Source: Rikenella microfusus (GTDB taxonomy: Bacteria > Bacteroidota > Bacteroidia > Bacteroidales > VadinHA17). Taken from it: a stretch of DNA of 64,000 nucleotides. Under the pieces are notes generated by a model. That model was not told the DNA's origin. It saw only the letters and a list, made by a program, of their open reading frames with translations, and made no database searches. Positions within the stretch are counted from its first letter, which is position 1, and the number at the start of each line of letters is the position of its first letter. The stretch lies in the NCBI GenBank assembly GCA_020722575.1, contig DYKN01000009.1, forward strand, positions 22,701 to 86,700, written 5' to 3'. The position numbers and the translations under genes are program-made. This document shows, piece by piece, positions 54,875 through 63,701 of the stretch.

Positions 54875-55327
54875 TCAGCTTTTGTTTTTTTCTCTGGCTT
54901 TAATTTGACACATACATGAACCGGAGAGCCTGAACCTGGTATTAGTAGTAACAGGCAAGCCATCACGCTCCCACTTAATAAATCCACCAGCCATGTTTAC
55001 AACATTCTTAAATCCTTTCCCGATGAGAAACAAAACTGCTTCCCTGCTTTTAAGACCGGCTGAATCTGCAACAACAAGCATTATATTATCCGGAAGTTCT
55101 TTAAATCTTTCCTGAAGAATGCTGAAGGGTATATATACTACGCTATCCACCCCGAACATTTTGAATCTAGTCATATACGATTCCCGGCAATCTAAAATCA
55201 TAAGCTCATTTTTAATGCACATTTCGTAACACAGCCGGGGTGTTAAATTAAATACCCCATGAGAATAAAAGACACCATCACCTTCTTTTATATTATTCCT
55301 CGACAGTTTTCTTTTCATATTTTTCAA
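54875..55327 (-). CDS. Rhodanese-fold protein lacking the catalytic cysteine
   Basis: The 150-residue protein has a rhodanese-like domain (about 20-130) with ILDCRESYMTRFKMFGVDS, the loop VVADSAGLKSREAVLFL at about 92-108 and GFKNVVNMAGGFIKWERDG. In active rhodaneses the loop has a catalytic cysteine (CRSGxRS type); here that place is an aspartate. Two cysteines remain near the C-terminus (CMC). An inactive or regulatory rhodanese is the likely reading. It lies 43 bp from the ArsR gene, whose transcript probably includes it. Confidence 0.82.
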   Translation of the reverse strand: MKNMKRKLSRNNIKEGDGVFYSHGVFNLTPRLCYEMCIKNELMILDCRESYMTRFKMFGVDSVVYIPFSILQERFKELPDNIMLVVADSAGLKSREAVLFLIGKGFKNVVNMAGGFIKWERDGLPVTTNTRFRLSGSCMCQIKAREKNKS

Positions 55328-55370
55328 TTCTTATCTGGAAAAATATTTTAAATAATTCACTTGCTTCCTG

Positions 55371-55634
55371 TCAGTCTTTGTAATCGATACAATATTTGAT
55401 CCCTGGCGGATCAATCGTTCCCTTAACCAGTCCGGCTTTTTTAAGTTCGGCCAGATGCTGAGAAACAGTTGAATCGGCCAGTGGAATTTCATTCGATATT
55501 AAATTAAAACAACAACCGTCCTTTTCGGCAAGATACCTGAGAATCGAAATTCTTGCTGGATGCGCCAGAGCTTTTGCAACCATGGTAAGCTGAATAACGT
55601 CTTCACTGTACTCCTCTTTATTTGGTGAAGCCAT
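55371..55634 (-). CDS. ArsR-family winged-helix regulator
   Basis: The 87-residue protein has the winged helix-turn-helix of ArsR regulators (ALAHPARISILRYL, ADSTVSQHLAELKKAGLVKG). A CC pair (DGCCFNL) sits before the recognition helix, and a third cysteine in the last strand (KYCIDY) lies near the C-terminus. This could form a thiol or metal sensor, but no standard motif is clear. It lies directly upstream of the rhodanese-like gene on the same strand and probably controls that gene. Confidence 0.88.
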   Translation of the reverse strand: MASPNKEEYSEDVIQLTMVAKALAHPARISILRYLAEKDGCCFNLISNEIPLADSTVSQHLAELKKAGLVKGTIDPPGIKYCIDYKD

Positions 55635-55739
55635 ACCTTTATTAATTACCCAATAATAGCTTTTTTTAATTTGTATTTCGTAAAATTACGAATTATTTAT
55701 TTAATATTCAATTCATATATTTCATAAAATTTAGTGCCA

Positions 55740-56444
55740 TTAAACAAACGAAAATGCTTCAATGTACCTGTCTACATAAAGATCAGCTTTTTTCCGTCGG
55801 TATTGCATTATAAACCTCGGATGTTCAAGAGGTACTATTTCTCTGAAATAACTATATTTTTCGTTCATTTTCAGCAGAAATCTGAAGTTTTCCCCTCTCC
55901 CCAGACAAAAACATAAATCTCTCTTCATTCCGAAGGAAAGCTGTTTCTCAATATTTTCAACAATAAAATCGTAAACCGAATTATACAGCTCACGGTTATC
56001 ATAATAATTAAAATTAATTTCCCTCCCTCTTTTTCCCTCTTTCAAAACAAAACCCAGTGGACAAACAGCACTTACGAAAAATTTCGAATAAAACTCTGGC
56101 GCCCCACCATATCTGTCAATAACTTTATAAATGAATTCTGACGAAAGCTCACGGGTTTCAGGGATTTCTGTTTCAATGCCGCATTTTGTTCTGAGTCTTA
56201 TTGTATCAGTAAAAGTAATTCCTGTAACACCTGCTCCAAAACGACCGGGGTTGATTCCGAGAATCATATGTCTTGGGTTATTATCGCTATAATATTTCAT
56301 AAAGAACTCCATTACAACCTGCATTACAGAAGGATTATTTTTATAAGGATTCATAACCGATATACCTGCAGGTAGTTTTCCGGTAAAATCCAGATTTTTA
56401 TAAAATTCAATTATCTTCTCTGCTAAAGTTTGTACTGAATTCAT
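55740..56444 (-). CDS. SMUG-like uracil-DNA glycosylase family protein (DUF4918)
   Basis: The 234 residues belong to the uracil-DNA-glycosylase superfamily of the SMUG2-like type, which remove damaged bases. The first motif is MILGINPGRFGAGVTGITFTD (about 55-75), a typical GINPG active-site loop, and the C-terminal motif is PLEHPRFIMQY (about 205-215). It is convergent with nothing close by; the ArsR gene lies about 100 bp to its left. Base specificity has not been shown for this group. Confidence 0.85.
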   Translation of the reverse strand: MNSVQTLAEKIIEFYKNLDFTGKLPAGISVMNPYKNNPSVMQVVMEFFMKYYSDNNPRHMILGINPGRFGAGVTGITFTDTIRLRTKCGIETEIPETRELSSEFIYKVIDRYGGAPEFYSKFFVSAVCPLGFVLKEGKRGREINFNYYDNRELYNSVYDFIVENIEKQLSFGMKRDLCFCLGRGENFRFLLKMNEKYSYFREIVPLEHPRFIMQYRRKKADLYVDRYIEAFSFV

Positions 56445-56642
56445 TGTTTTTGCTTTATAAATTTCAAAATTATAAACAATTGTATCTTGATCTTATATTT
56501 CTATTCTTATCAGGAAATATTAAGGGGATCTGAAAAATTGTTCACTGAAATATTGACCCATGAATCACTTATCCAAAAACTTCTAGTACGTTATTATTGA
56601 AGAGAGTTTTTTACATATAATAATCATACCCATAAAAATTCT

Positions 56643-56650
56643 TAATTTTG
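56643..56650 (+). promoter_or_regulatory. -7 element upstream of the dCMP deaminase gene
   Basis: TAATTTTG matches TAnnTTTG exactly, 23 bp before the ATG at 56674. The -33 element is not clear. Confidence 0.45.
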
Positions 56651-56673
56651 TGCTCCGGTAAATATTATTTCTG

Positions 56674-57144
56674 ATGGCAAAGGAAAGCATTCTCAGACCT
56701 TATGGAACCCGGCAACCTCAATTTGACAGGCGTTATCTTGAAATGGCCTTGATATGGGCTAAAAATTCATACTGTAAAAGAAGGCAGGTAGGTGCTTTAA
56801 TTGTAAAGGATCGTATGATCATATCCGACGGTTATAATGGCACTCCAGCTGGTTTTGAGAATATATGTGAAGATGAGAGCGGTAAAACAAAACCATATGT
56901 CCTGCACGCTGAGGCTAATGCCATAACAAAAGTTGCAAAATCAAATAACTCCAGTGAAGATGCTACACTTTATGTAACCAGTTCTCCATGTATGGAGTGT
57001 GCAAAACTCATCATTCAATCGGGTATCAGAAGGGTTGTTTATTGCGACCGATATCATAGTATCGACGGGCTTGAGCTCTTAAAAAGGGCAGGCATTGAAA
57101 TTGTTTACATTGACCTTGAAAAAGACATCTATGAAATACAATAA
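56674..57144 (+). CDS. Deoxycytidylate (dCMP) deaminase
   Basis: dCMP deaminase makes dUMP for thymidylate synthesis and needs zinc. The 156 residues contain HAEANAI (zinc-binding His at about 78 and catalytic Glu at 80) and SSPCMECAKLI (zinc-binding Cys at about 106 and 109), plus SDGYNGTPAGF, the nucleotide-binding loop. The gene for the S41 peptidase starts 14 bp before this gene ends, implying translational coupling. Confidence 0.93.
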   Translation: MAKESILRPYGTRQPQFDRRYLEMALIWAKNSYCKRRQVGALIVKDRMIISDGYNGTPAGFENICEDESGKTKPYVLHAEANAITKVAKSNNSSEDATLYVTSSPCMECAKLIIQSGIRRVVYCDRYHSIDGLELLKRAGIEIVYIDLEKDIYEIQ

Positions 57145-58753
57145 TTCACCAAAGAGTATTTTTTTGCCTTTGATTATTGCAGGGTCGATCTCGCTGGGCA
57201 TGATTATAGGATTGCTTCTGCCAGGAAAAAACGACAGCATTCTAAAAACAAACATAACTCCAAGGTATAATAAGATTCCTAATATATTAAATATAATCAG
57301 AACACATTATGTTGATTCGGTCAACATAAGCAGTCTTGAAGAATCGGCAATAGTATCAGTTCTTAAAAACCTCGATCCTCATTCGGTATATATCCCGGCA
57401 AAAGATCTAAAAAGAGCCAATGAACCTCTTGAAGGAAATTTCGAGGGTATAGGCATTACTTTTAATCTCCTTACCGATACTATTCTTGTAATAAGCACTA
57501 TTCCTGGTGGTCCTTCAGAGAAGGCAGGGTTGATGGCAGGCGACAAGATTATTTACGTAAATGATTCTCTGGTTGCGGGGATAGGTATTACCGACGATGC
57601 AGCAATGAGCATGCTGAGAGGCCCAAGAGGAACAATTGTAAAAGTGAAAGTCCTTCGAAAAAATCATCGAAACCTTCTTTCCTTCGAAATAGTTCGTGAT
57701 AAAATTCCGCTTCACACTGTGGATGTTGCTTATATGGTGAACAACCATACAGGATATATCAAGATCAGTAATTTTGCTATAACCACTTTTGATGAATTCA
57801 CAAACGCACTAAAAAGTTTGAAGGAACAGGGAATGAAGAATCTCATTATTGATTTAAGGGGTAATCCAGGAGGGGTGATGGATCCGGCAGTCAGAATTGC
57901 CAACCATTTTCTGGAAAAGGGGCAGCTTATTGTTTATACTCAGGGCAGAGCATTCCCCCGTAATGAAGCAAAAGCCTCCGGCAACGGACTTTTCCCCGAC
58001 GGTGAACTGGTGGTGCTCATCGACGAATATACAGCTTCGGCAAGCGAAATTCTTGCCGGCGCTATTCAGGATAACGACCGCGGAACAATAATAGGAAGAA
58101 GATCCTTCGGAAAAGGCCTGGTTCAGGAACCTGTAATGTTCCCCGACGGCTCTGGTATGCGCCTTACAGTTGCCCGCTATTATACTCCATCAGGCAGATC
58201 AATTCAGAAACCTTATAATATGGGCAACGAAAAATACTATGAAGAATTTTTTCAACGTTTTGAAAGAGGCGGTGAATCATTTAAAGAAGATACAACCCTG
58301 CTGAAAAATTTGCCCCGGTTTTCAACAAGAAACGGGAGAACCATATACGGCGAAGGAGGCATAATGCCAGATATTTTCATACCTGTAGACACATCAGGCA
58401 TCTCAGAATATTTCATCAAAGTGCGCAATCAGCTGATATACCGTTATGCCCTTAATTACACCGATGATAACCGGGAAACTCTGACAAAATTTTCAAATGT
58501 CAGAGAACTTGAAAAATACCTTGATAAACAAAACCTTCTTGAAAAATTCGTAAAATTTGCCTCCGACAACGGAGTGAAAAGAGACCCTGAAGGATTACGC
58601 ATTTCTGGTAAAATTATCGAAATCCAGCTAAAAGCCTATATTGCACGTAACATCCTTGACAATAAAGGATTTTATCCCATCTGGGAAAAGTTTGATACAA
58701 CCCTGAAATATGCAATTAATTACCTTTCTGAAAAGGAGAATCAAAAAAATTAA
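57131..58753 (+). CDS. C-terminal processing peptidase, S41 family
   Basis: CTP proteases cleave C-terminal regions of periplasmic proteins. The product of about 540 residues has an N-terminal membrane segment or signal (about 10-30), an N-terminal helical part, a PDZ domain (about 90-175, with the start around GNFEGIGITFNL) and the S41 protease domain (about 195-385). The catalytic serine lies in the TASASEILAGAI segment at about 303, and the lysine in the RRSFGKGLVQ segment about 22 residues later. I use the ATG at 57131; an earlier in-frame ATG at 57095 lies inside the deaminase gene and adds 12 unlikely residues. The start overlaps dCMP deaminase by 14 bp. Confidence 0.93.
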   Translation: MKYNNSPKSIFLPLIIAGSISLGMIIGLLLPGKNDSILKTNITPRYNKIPNILNIIRTHYVDSVNISSLEESAIVSVLKNLDPHSVYIPAKDLKRANEPLEGNFEGIGITFNLLTDTILVISTIPGGPSEKAGLMAGDKIIYVNDSLVAGIGITDDAAMSMLRGPRGTIVKVKVLRKNHRNLLSFEIVRDKIPLHTVDVAYMVNNHTGYIKISNFAITTFDEFTNALKSLKEQGMKNLIIDLRGNPGGVMDPAVRIANHFLEKGQLIVYTQGRAFPRNEAKASGNGLFPDGELVVLIDEYTASASEILAGAIQDNDRGTIIGRRSFGKGLVQEPVMFPDGSGMRLTVARYYTPSGRSIQKPYNMGNEKYYEEFFQRFERGGESFKEDTTLLKNLPRFSTRNGRTIYGEGGIMPDIFIPVDTSGISEYFIKVRNQLIYRYALNYTDDNRETLTKFSNVRELEKYLDKQNLLEKFVKFASDNGVKRDPEGLRISGKIIEIQLKAYIARNILDNKGFYPIWEKFDTTLKYAINYLSEKENQKN

Positions 58754-58779
58754 AAGAATATAATCATAATTCGAATAAA

Positions 58780-59076
58780 ATGCCTAACCGTAAACGTCAC
58801 AGGAGAATAACCGGGTTCCCGATAATGGAAGGTTACAAACCTTTCGGTATTCCCATGTGTGAGCTGGAAGCAATTAATCTTCTTTTTGAAGAATATGAGG
58901 CACTCCGACTCGCTGATTATGAAGATCTCAAACATGAAGAAGCCGCAGTAAAAATGAATATCTCCCGCCCTACCTTTACAAGATTATATGATAAGGCAAG
59001 AAAAAAAATTGCTCAGGCTTTCGTTGAGGGGAAAGCAATAATTATTCAAGGTGGCACCTACGTTACTGATGATTAA
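58780..59076 (+). CDS. DUF134 family helix-turn-helix protein
   Basis: DUF134 proteins are small predicted DNA-binding proteins found mainly in anaerobes. The 98 residues start with RKRHRRITGFPIMEGYKPFGIP and contain the LEAINLLFEEYEALRLADYEDLKHEEAA segment and an HTH (MNISRPTFTRLYDKARKKIAQAF). No target is known. It follows the S41 peptidase gene after 26 bp and may be in the same transcript. Confidence 0.88.
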   Translation: MPNRKRHRRITGFPIMEGYKPFGIPMCELEAINLLFEEYEALRLADYEDLKHEEAAVKMNISRPTFTRLYDKARKKIAQAFVEGKAIIIQGGTYVTDD

Positions 59077-59168
59077 TGGTATCGTTGCGATGAGTGTAAT
59101 GAAACAATGTCAACTCCTAAACCTGCCCGCTAATCAGAGTACATCCCCAATTGCCTCAGGCTTCCCTG

Positions 59169-59240
59169 TAGCCCATGACGGAATCGAACCGTCGTCTACA
59201 GACTGAGAATCTGCCGTCCTGACCACTAGACGAATGGGCC
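59169..59240 (-). tRNA. tRNA-Glu (anticodon CTC)
   Basis: On the minus strand the 72-nt sequence starts GGCCCATTCGTCTAGTGG and ends ATGGGCTA. The acceptor stem pairs with one G-U. The anticodon stem GCAGA/TCTGT encloses loop TTCTCAG, giving anticodon CTC (reads GAG). The T loop GTTCGATTCC is canonical. CCA is not encoded. Confidence 0.93.
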
Positions 59241-59592
59241 AAATCACATCTGCCGGATTAAAGAACAAACATGATCTCAAAACCAGCAGGCTGCAAAAAT
59301 AATGAAATATATTTTTAAGAAAAATAATCGAACATAAATGTTATAATATAAATCACTTTATCATTTAGATGGCAGAATGAGATAGAAATTTGTTATTTCA
59401 AAAGAGATCATTAAATTCCTCATCACTAATTAACCTTTAATTATCCCTGCTCTTAATGTTGTTTGAGTCCTGGATTAAAAATAAGGAAATGAATCAATTA
59501 TGAAAATCATAAAGAATAGAAAGAAGATTGCAAAATATTAACAATATTTTATAGCTTGTGATTTTTAAAATTTGACTGACAATAGTAAAATT
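59241..59592. other. Gene-free AT-rich interval between tRNA-Glu and the RACo-like gene
   Basis: About 350 bp contain no supported reading frame, repeat or hairpin terminator. It must include the promoter of the RACo-like gene, but I could not find a match to TAnnTTTG with confidence. Confidence 0.5.
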
Positions 59593-61083
59593 ATGATCAA
59601 AATTAAGTTAACCAAACCAGATGAAGTAAAAATAATTGAATCAGAAACAGGTCTTTCATTGCTCGATATTTTAAGAAAAAGAGATTATGAAATATATGCA
59701 CCATGTGGTGGAAAGGGCACCTGTGGAAAATGCAAAGTAAGAATTAGAAATGAAGGCGATGTGCTGGCCTGCAGATATTATCCTTCACACGATATTGAAG
59801 TTATTCTTCCGGGCAAACAGGAAGCTCAGATATTAATCCACCAAACACAATATCTTGAAGATCTTCCATTTAAAGCAAATAAAAGCGCAAATCTTACTTC
59901 AGAACCATTTGGGGCGGCAATTGATATAGGAACAACTACAGTGGTGATATATTTCCTGAATCTTAATAACGGACAGATTGAAACAATATCTTACTTTTTG
60001 AATCCGCAAAGCATATATGGCTCCGATATTATTTCAAGGATAAATTATTGTCAGGAACAGAAAAATGGTTTAGCAGAATTACAGAGATTAATAATTGAAG
60101 CCGTTAATGAGAGGATTGATAATTTTAAAGAATACAAAAATATTGACTCTCAAAATATTGAAAAGATAGTTATTGCCGGTAACACCACCATGCTCCATAT
60201 CTTTCTCGGGGTAGATCCTGTACCTATTGCTATTGCTCCATTCAAACCGGCTTTCACCGACAAACAGGTGAGAAAAGGACATATTACGGGTTTAAAGATA
60301 AATAACCATGCAGATATAATTACTCTTCCGTGCATTTCTGCATTTGTTGGAGCCGATATTGTTGCAGGTCTCGCTGCCTTAAAAGTTCCTCAAAAAAACT
60401 ATCTCTTTATTGACATTGGCACAAATGGTGAGATTGCACTTGTAAGAGACAATAAAATCTTTACTGCTGCAACTGCTGCAGGTCCTGCTTTTGAAGGGGC
60501 TAATATTTCATACGGTATGGGTGCAGTAACTGGAGCTATTTCTTCCTTCTCAGATCCATTGAACTACTATGTTATAGGTAACACCGAACCTGAAGGAGTT
60601 TGCGGCTCAGGTATAACGGATATTGTGGCATATATGTTAAAAAATGAAATAATCGATGAAACAGGCTTTTTAAAAGAACCTTTTATCATTTATCCACCGG
60701 ATAAAATTATCGTTAATCAACGTGATATTCGTGAGATTCAGCTGGCAAAATCAGCAATATATTCGGGCATTAAAATATTAATCAAAATTGCCGGTTTATC
60801 TTTCAAAGATATTGAAGCACTCTATCTGGCAGGCGGATTTGGAAACTATATTAACATTGATTCTGCAATTCAGATAGGGTTATTACCCTTTGAGCTGAAA
60901 GAAAAAATCTATCCGGTTGGAAATAGCGCATGTATTGGGGCACTTCAATATTTAAAATCGGATGAATTTGAAGCGAAAATTAATGATGTAATAAAAAAAT
61001 CTGTCTATATTGAACTTTCTGATATTGGTGAATTTACCGATGAATTTGCAATGAATATGAATTTTAGTAGAAATCTATTTTAA
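59593..61083 (+). CDS. RACo-like ferredoxin/ASKHA protein (corrinoid activator type)
   Basis: Reductive activators of corrinoid proteins restore Co(I) at the expense of ATP. The product of about 496 residues has an N-terminal [2Fe-2S] ferredoxin (cysteines at about 38, 44, 47 and 60 in CGGKGTCGKC and the later ACR), a linker, and a C-terminal ASKHA ATPase domain with AIDIGTTTVVIYFL, FIDIGTNGEIAL and YLAGGFGNYI. I use the ATG at 59593; a TTG at 59572 is an alternative. No corrinoid protein or methyltransferase is encoded next to it, so the target is not visible. Assignment to the DUF4445/RACo family is firm; a corrinoid target is inferred. Confidence 0.88.
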   Translation: MIKIKLTKPDEVKIIESETGLSLLDILRKRDYEIYAPCGGKGTCGKCKVRIRNEGDVLACRYYPSHDIEVILPGKQEAQILIHQTQYLEDLPFKANKSANLTSEPFGAAIDIGTTTVVIYFLNLNNGQIETISYFLNPQSIYGSDIISRINYCQEQKNGLAELQRLIIEAVNERIDNFKEYKNIDSQNIEKIVIAGNTTMLHIFLGVDPVPIAIAPFKPAFTDKQVRKGHITGLKINNHADIITLPCISAFVGADIVAGLAALKVPQKNYLFIDIGTNGEIALVRDNKIFTAATAAGPAFEGANISYGMGAVTGAISSFSDPLNYYVIGNTEPEGVCGSGITDIVAYMLKNEIIDETGFLKEPFIIYPPDKIIVNQRDIREIQLAKSAIYSGIKILIKIAGLSFKDIEALYLAGGFGNYINIDSAIQIGLLPFELKEKIYPVGNSACIGALQYLKSDEFEAKINDVIKKSVYIELSDIGEFTDEFAMNMNFSRNLF

Positions 61084-61128
61084 TCATTAATCCGTAATTC
61101 TAAAAAATAATATGGTAATCAAATCTTC

Positions 61129-61839
61129 TTAATTGCCAAAAGCATTAATGAGTATTTTTTTTGTTTCTTTCATGTAATTTGAATCAAGTGAACGGCCATC
61201 GATATTTATATCAATCTTTTGACGCATCAAAATCTGAACCGGAGCCCTGTTGAAAACAACTATTTCATTACTGAGCAGAAGAGCCTCATCAACATCGTGG
61301 GTTACAAATATCACTGTTCTGCGATTATCCTGCCATATTCGGGAAAATGTTTGTATCAGGCTTAATTTAAGCTTAATATCGAGACCTTTTAAAGGTTCGT
61401 CCATCAATATTATATCTGAAGGATAGACAAACGCTCTTGCAATTGCAACTCTCTGGCGCATTCCACCACTGAGCTCTGACGGATAGTATGTAGCAAATTC
61501 CTCAAGTTCAACAAGCCTGATAAAATGTTCTGTAAGTTTTTGACGTTGCTCTGCAGGCATGTTTTTATCCAGAACAAATTCAATATTCCCTTTAACCGTT
61601 TTCCATGGCAGCAGTCTGGGATCCTGAAAGATATAAGAAATTATCTTTCCGTCGAATCCGGTAAGTATGCCTCTGTCGGGCCGAAGGATATTTCCAATAA
61701 TATTTAGTAAAGTCGTTTTACCGCATCCCGAGGGGCCAAGAATACAGGTAATTGTTCCTTCCTGAAAAGTAATGCTGAAATCCCTGAAAAGAACAAGGTC
61801 TCCGAAATGCTTATATAAACCTTTTACTTCAAGGGTCAT
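61129..61839 (-). CDS. ABC transporter ATP-binding protein (nitrate/sulfonate/taurine type)
   Basis: This is the ATPase of a three-part importer. The product of about 236 residues has Walker A GPSGCGKTTL, the signature LSGGMRQRVAIA, Walker B IILMDEPLKGLD and the H-loop VIFVTHDVDEA. I use the ATG at 61839, because GGAGG lies just upstream (within the codons of the alternative ATG at 61854), a rare case of a Shine-Dalgarno-like site that decides a start here. It sits with the permease and binding protein in the order ATPase-permease-binding protein on the chromosome, transcribed in the reverse order. Confidence 0.92.
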   Translation of the reverse strand: MTLEVKGLYKHFGDLVLFRDFSITFQEGTITCILGPSGCGKTTLLNIIGNILRPDRGILTGFDGKIISYIFQDPRLLPWKTVKGNIEFVLDKNMPAEQRQKLTEHFIRLVELEEFATYYPSELSGGMRQRVAIARAFVYPSDIILMDEPLKGLDIKLKLSLIQTFSRIWQDNRRTVIFVTHDVDEALLLSNEIVVFNRAPVQILMRQKIDINIDGRSLDSNYMKETKKILINAFGN

Positions 61840-61844
61840 CTTTA

Positions 61845-62597
61845 TTACCTCCATCTTACCAGTTTGTGCTCAATAAAACGAATCGCTTTTTCGAAACCGT
61901 AACTTATGACAACCGCAATGATAGTCCATGCTATAACTGCATCAACATTCAGGAATGTCTGTGCATTTTGCATCAAAGTTCCAATACCGTATTCGGGATG
62001 GCTAAGCACTTCACCGGTTATTATCGCCCTCCAGCCTATTCCCATTGCACTTGATGCTCCGCTTATTATAAATGGCATGATGGCGGGAATATAAACCTCC
62101 TTAATAATACGGACTGTTCCTACCCTGTAAAACTTTGCCATTTGCACAAGCTCAGGATTCACGCTTCTTATACCGTCGGTAACGTTTGTACATATAAATG
62201 GGAACATTGTGAGAAAAGCAATAAAAACAGGAACCAATCCAGGGGTAAGCCATATCAGGGCAAGCAGGATAATAGCAATAATTGGAGTGGACCGGATGGT
62301 AACAAGGATGGGGCGCATGAAAGCATCTATACCGGAATTTGCACCGGCTGCAATACCTGTGAAAATGCCTAAAAAAGCCGATAGGATGAATCCTGCCAGA
62401 CTACGAAATACAGTTATCCCGACTGTTATTATGAAATTCTCTTCAGTAAAAAGTTTTAAAGTAGTAAATAGAGTCTTTTCAGGAGATGGAAGTACAAAAT
62501 CGGAGTTGAAATAAAGTGAAAGCAGTTTCCAGACAACCAGAATTATGGTTACCGAAACAAAAACAATAAATTTCCTACTGGTAAATAAATTCTTCAT
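61845..62597 (-). CDS. ABC transporter permease (SsuC/TauC-like)
   Basis: This is the membrane subunit of the importer. The 250 residues have about six helices and the EAA-type loop VGTVRIIKEVYIPAIMPFIISG (about 153-174) contacting the ATPase. It overlaps the substrate-binding gene by 23 bp at its start, and the ATPase gene starts 5 bp after its stop. The ligand cannot be predicted from the permease alone. Confidence 0.92.
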   Translation of the reverse strand: MKNLFTSRKFIVFVSVTIILVVWKLLSLYFNSDFVLPSPEKTLFTTLKLFTEENFIITVGITVFRSLAGFILSAFLGIFTGIAAGANSGIDAFMRPILVTIRSTPIIAIILLALIWLTPGLVPVFIAFLTMFPFICTNVTDGIRSVNPELVQMAKFYRVGTVRIIKEVYIPAIMPFIISGASSAMGIGWRAIITGEVLSHPEYGIGTLMQNAQTFLNVDAVIAWTIIAVVISYGFEKAIRFIEHKLVRWR

Positions 62598-63549
62598 CCG
62601 GTATTTTCCCTCCGATAATATCCGGATTCATCCGGTAGAAAACGTTAAGATAATCTCTTATTTCATTTTTAATGCCAGCAGCCCTTACAAACTTAAGATT
62701 TGACAGCGGGATAGCATTAAGCGCAGCATCATAATCAGGTAAAATATTATACCTGACAATTAATTTTGCTGCACTGTCGGGATAACTATTCACCCATTCA
62801 GTTGACGTTTTATATGACGCTATGATTTTTTCAACTATATCCCTGTTATTTAACAGAAGGCTCTTTTTTGCCATAAATGCTGTTTCGGCGAGGGGAATCC
62901 CTTCAAACTTTGCCCACTCCTCTTCGAGTGAAAAAAACCTTCTTAGCGATTGGTTATTTTTCATCACCATGCTGGCCAGAGGTTCGGAAAGAACTGCAAG
63001 AGGTGCTCTTCCGGCACCGGCTGCATTTGCCAGATCAATATGTGTGGGGAAGCTGTAATCGAGATTAATATCTTTCTCAGGGTCAAGGCCATTTCGTCTG
63101 AGAAGGTAACGAAAGAGTTCGTCAGGTGTCATACCTCGTGCCATAACATACACTCTTTTACCTTTCAGATCTTCCCAGCCTTTTATTGTGGTATCATTGC
63201 CCACAAGGTAGAGGTTTCCCCACACTGGAACGGCGATAAGCTGATAACCGAATCCTTTATTGTAAGTAATCGCAGCCATGGTAGTGGGCAGGATTGCAAA
63301 ATCGGCCGTACCATCGATCATCATTTTCCTTACTATCAAAGGTTCATCAAGAATCATGACTTTCACGCTGTGGCTCTCACTGCTGCTCAGACTGTCGATA
63401 AGTTTTATCATCCCCATTGAAGAAGGACCTTTAAGAGTGGCAATGGCTAAGGAGCCATCTTCAGACCTCTTCCTGTTCCCCTGCAGGCAGGCAGTAAACA
63501 TCAATCCCGCGACGATTATAACTGATATGATTAATGAATATCTTTTCAT
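62575..63549 (-). CDS. ABC transporter substrate-binding lipoprotein
   Basis: The 324 residues start with a lipoprotein signal (lipobox FTAC, cysteine at about 21). The rest is a NMT1/SsuA-like periplasmic binding fold with SLAIATLKGPSSMGMI near the start, ADFAILPTTMAAIT, WEDLKGKRVYVMARGMTPDELF and an APLAVLSEPLASMVM stretch. It is the first gene of the importer unit. The ligand could be a sulfonate, nitrate-like anion or pyrimidine precursor; sequence alone does not decide. Confidence 0.88.
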   Translation of the reverse strand: MKRYSLIISVIIVAGLMFTACLQGNRKRSEDGSLAIATLKGPSSMGMIKLIDSLSSSESHSVKVMILDEPLIVRKMMIDGTADFAILPTTMAAITYNKGFGYQLIAVPVWGNLYLVGNDTTIKGWEDLKGKRVYVMARGMTPDELFRYLLRRNGLDPEKDINLDYSFPTHIDLANAAGAGRAPLAVLSEPLASMVMKNNQSLRRFFSLEEEWAKFEGIPLAETAFMAKKSLLLNNRDIVEKIIASYKTSTEWVNSYPDSAAKLIVRYNILPDYDAALNAIPLSNLKFVRAAGIKNEIRDYLNVFYRMNPDIIGGKIPDEEFIYQ

Positions 63550-63701
63550 TACCCGATAACTTTTGCAAAACTATTTAATTTATCGTGACTTTTCGTTTTT
63601 TATATCTTTTTGAATGAGTTTGCCATTTATAAGTTTACTGAAGAAGTTTTAGAGAGCAAGGGGCAGAGGGCATTGAGAAAGGTCATGGGGTATGAAGCTG
63701 A

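Noticed and set aside
62950..63420. 156-residue plus-strand frame opposite the binding-protein gene
   Set aside because: The binding-protein frame has clear motifs and a lipobox; this frame has none.
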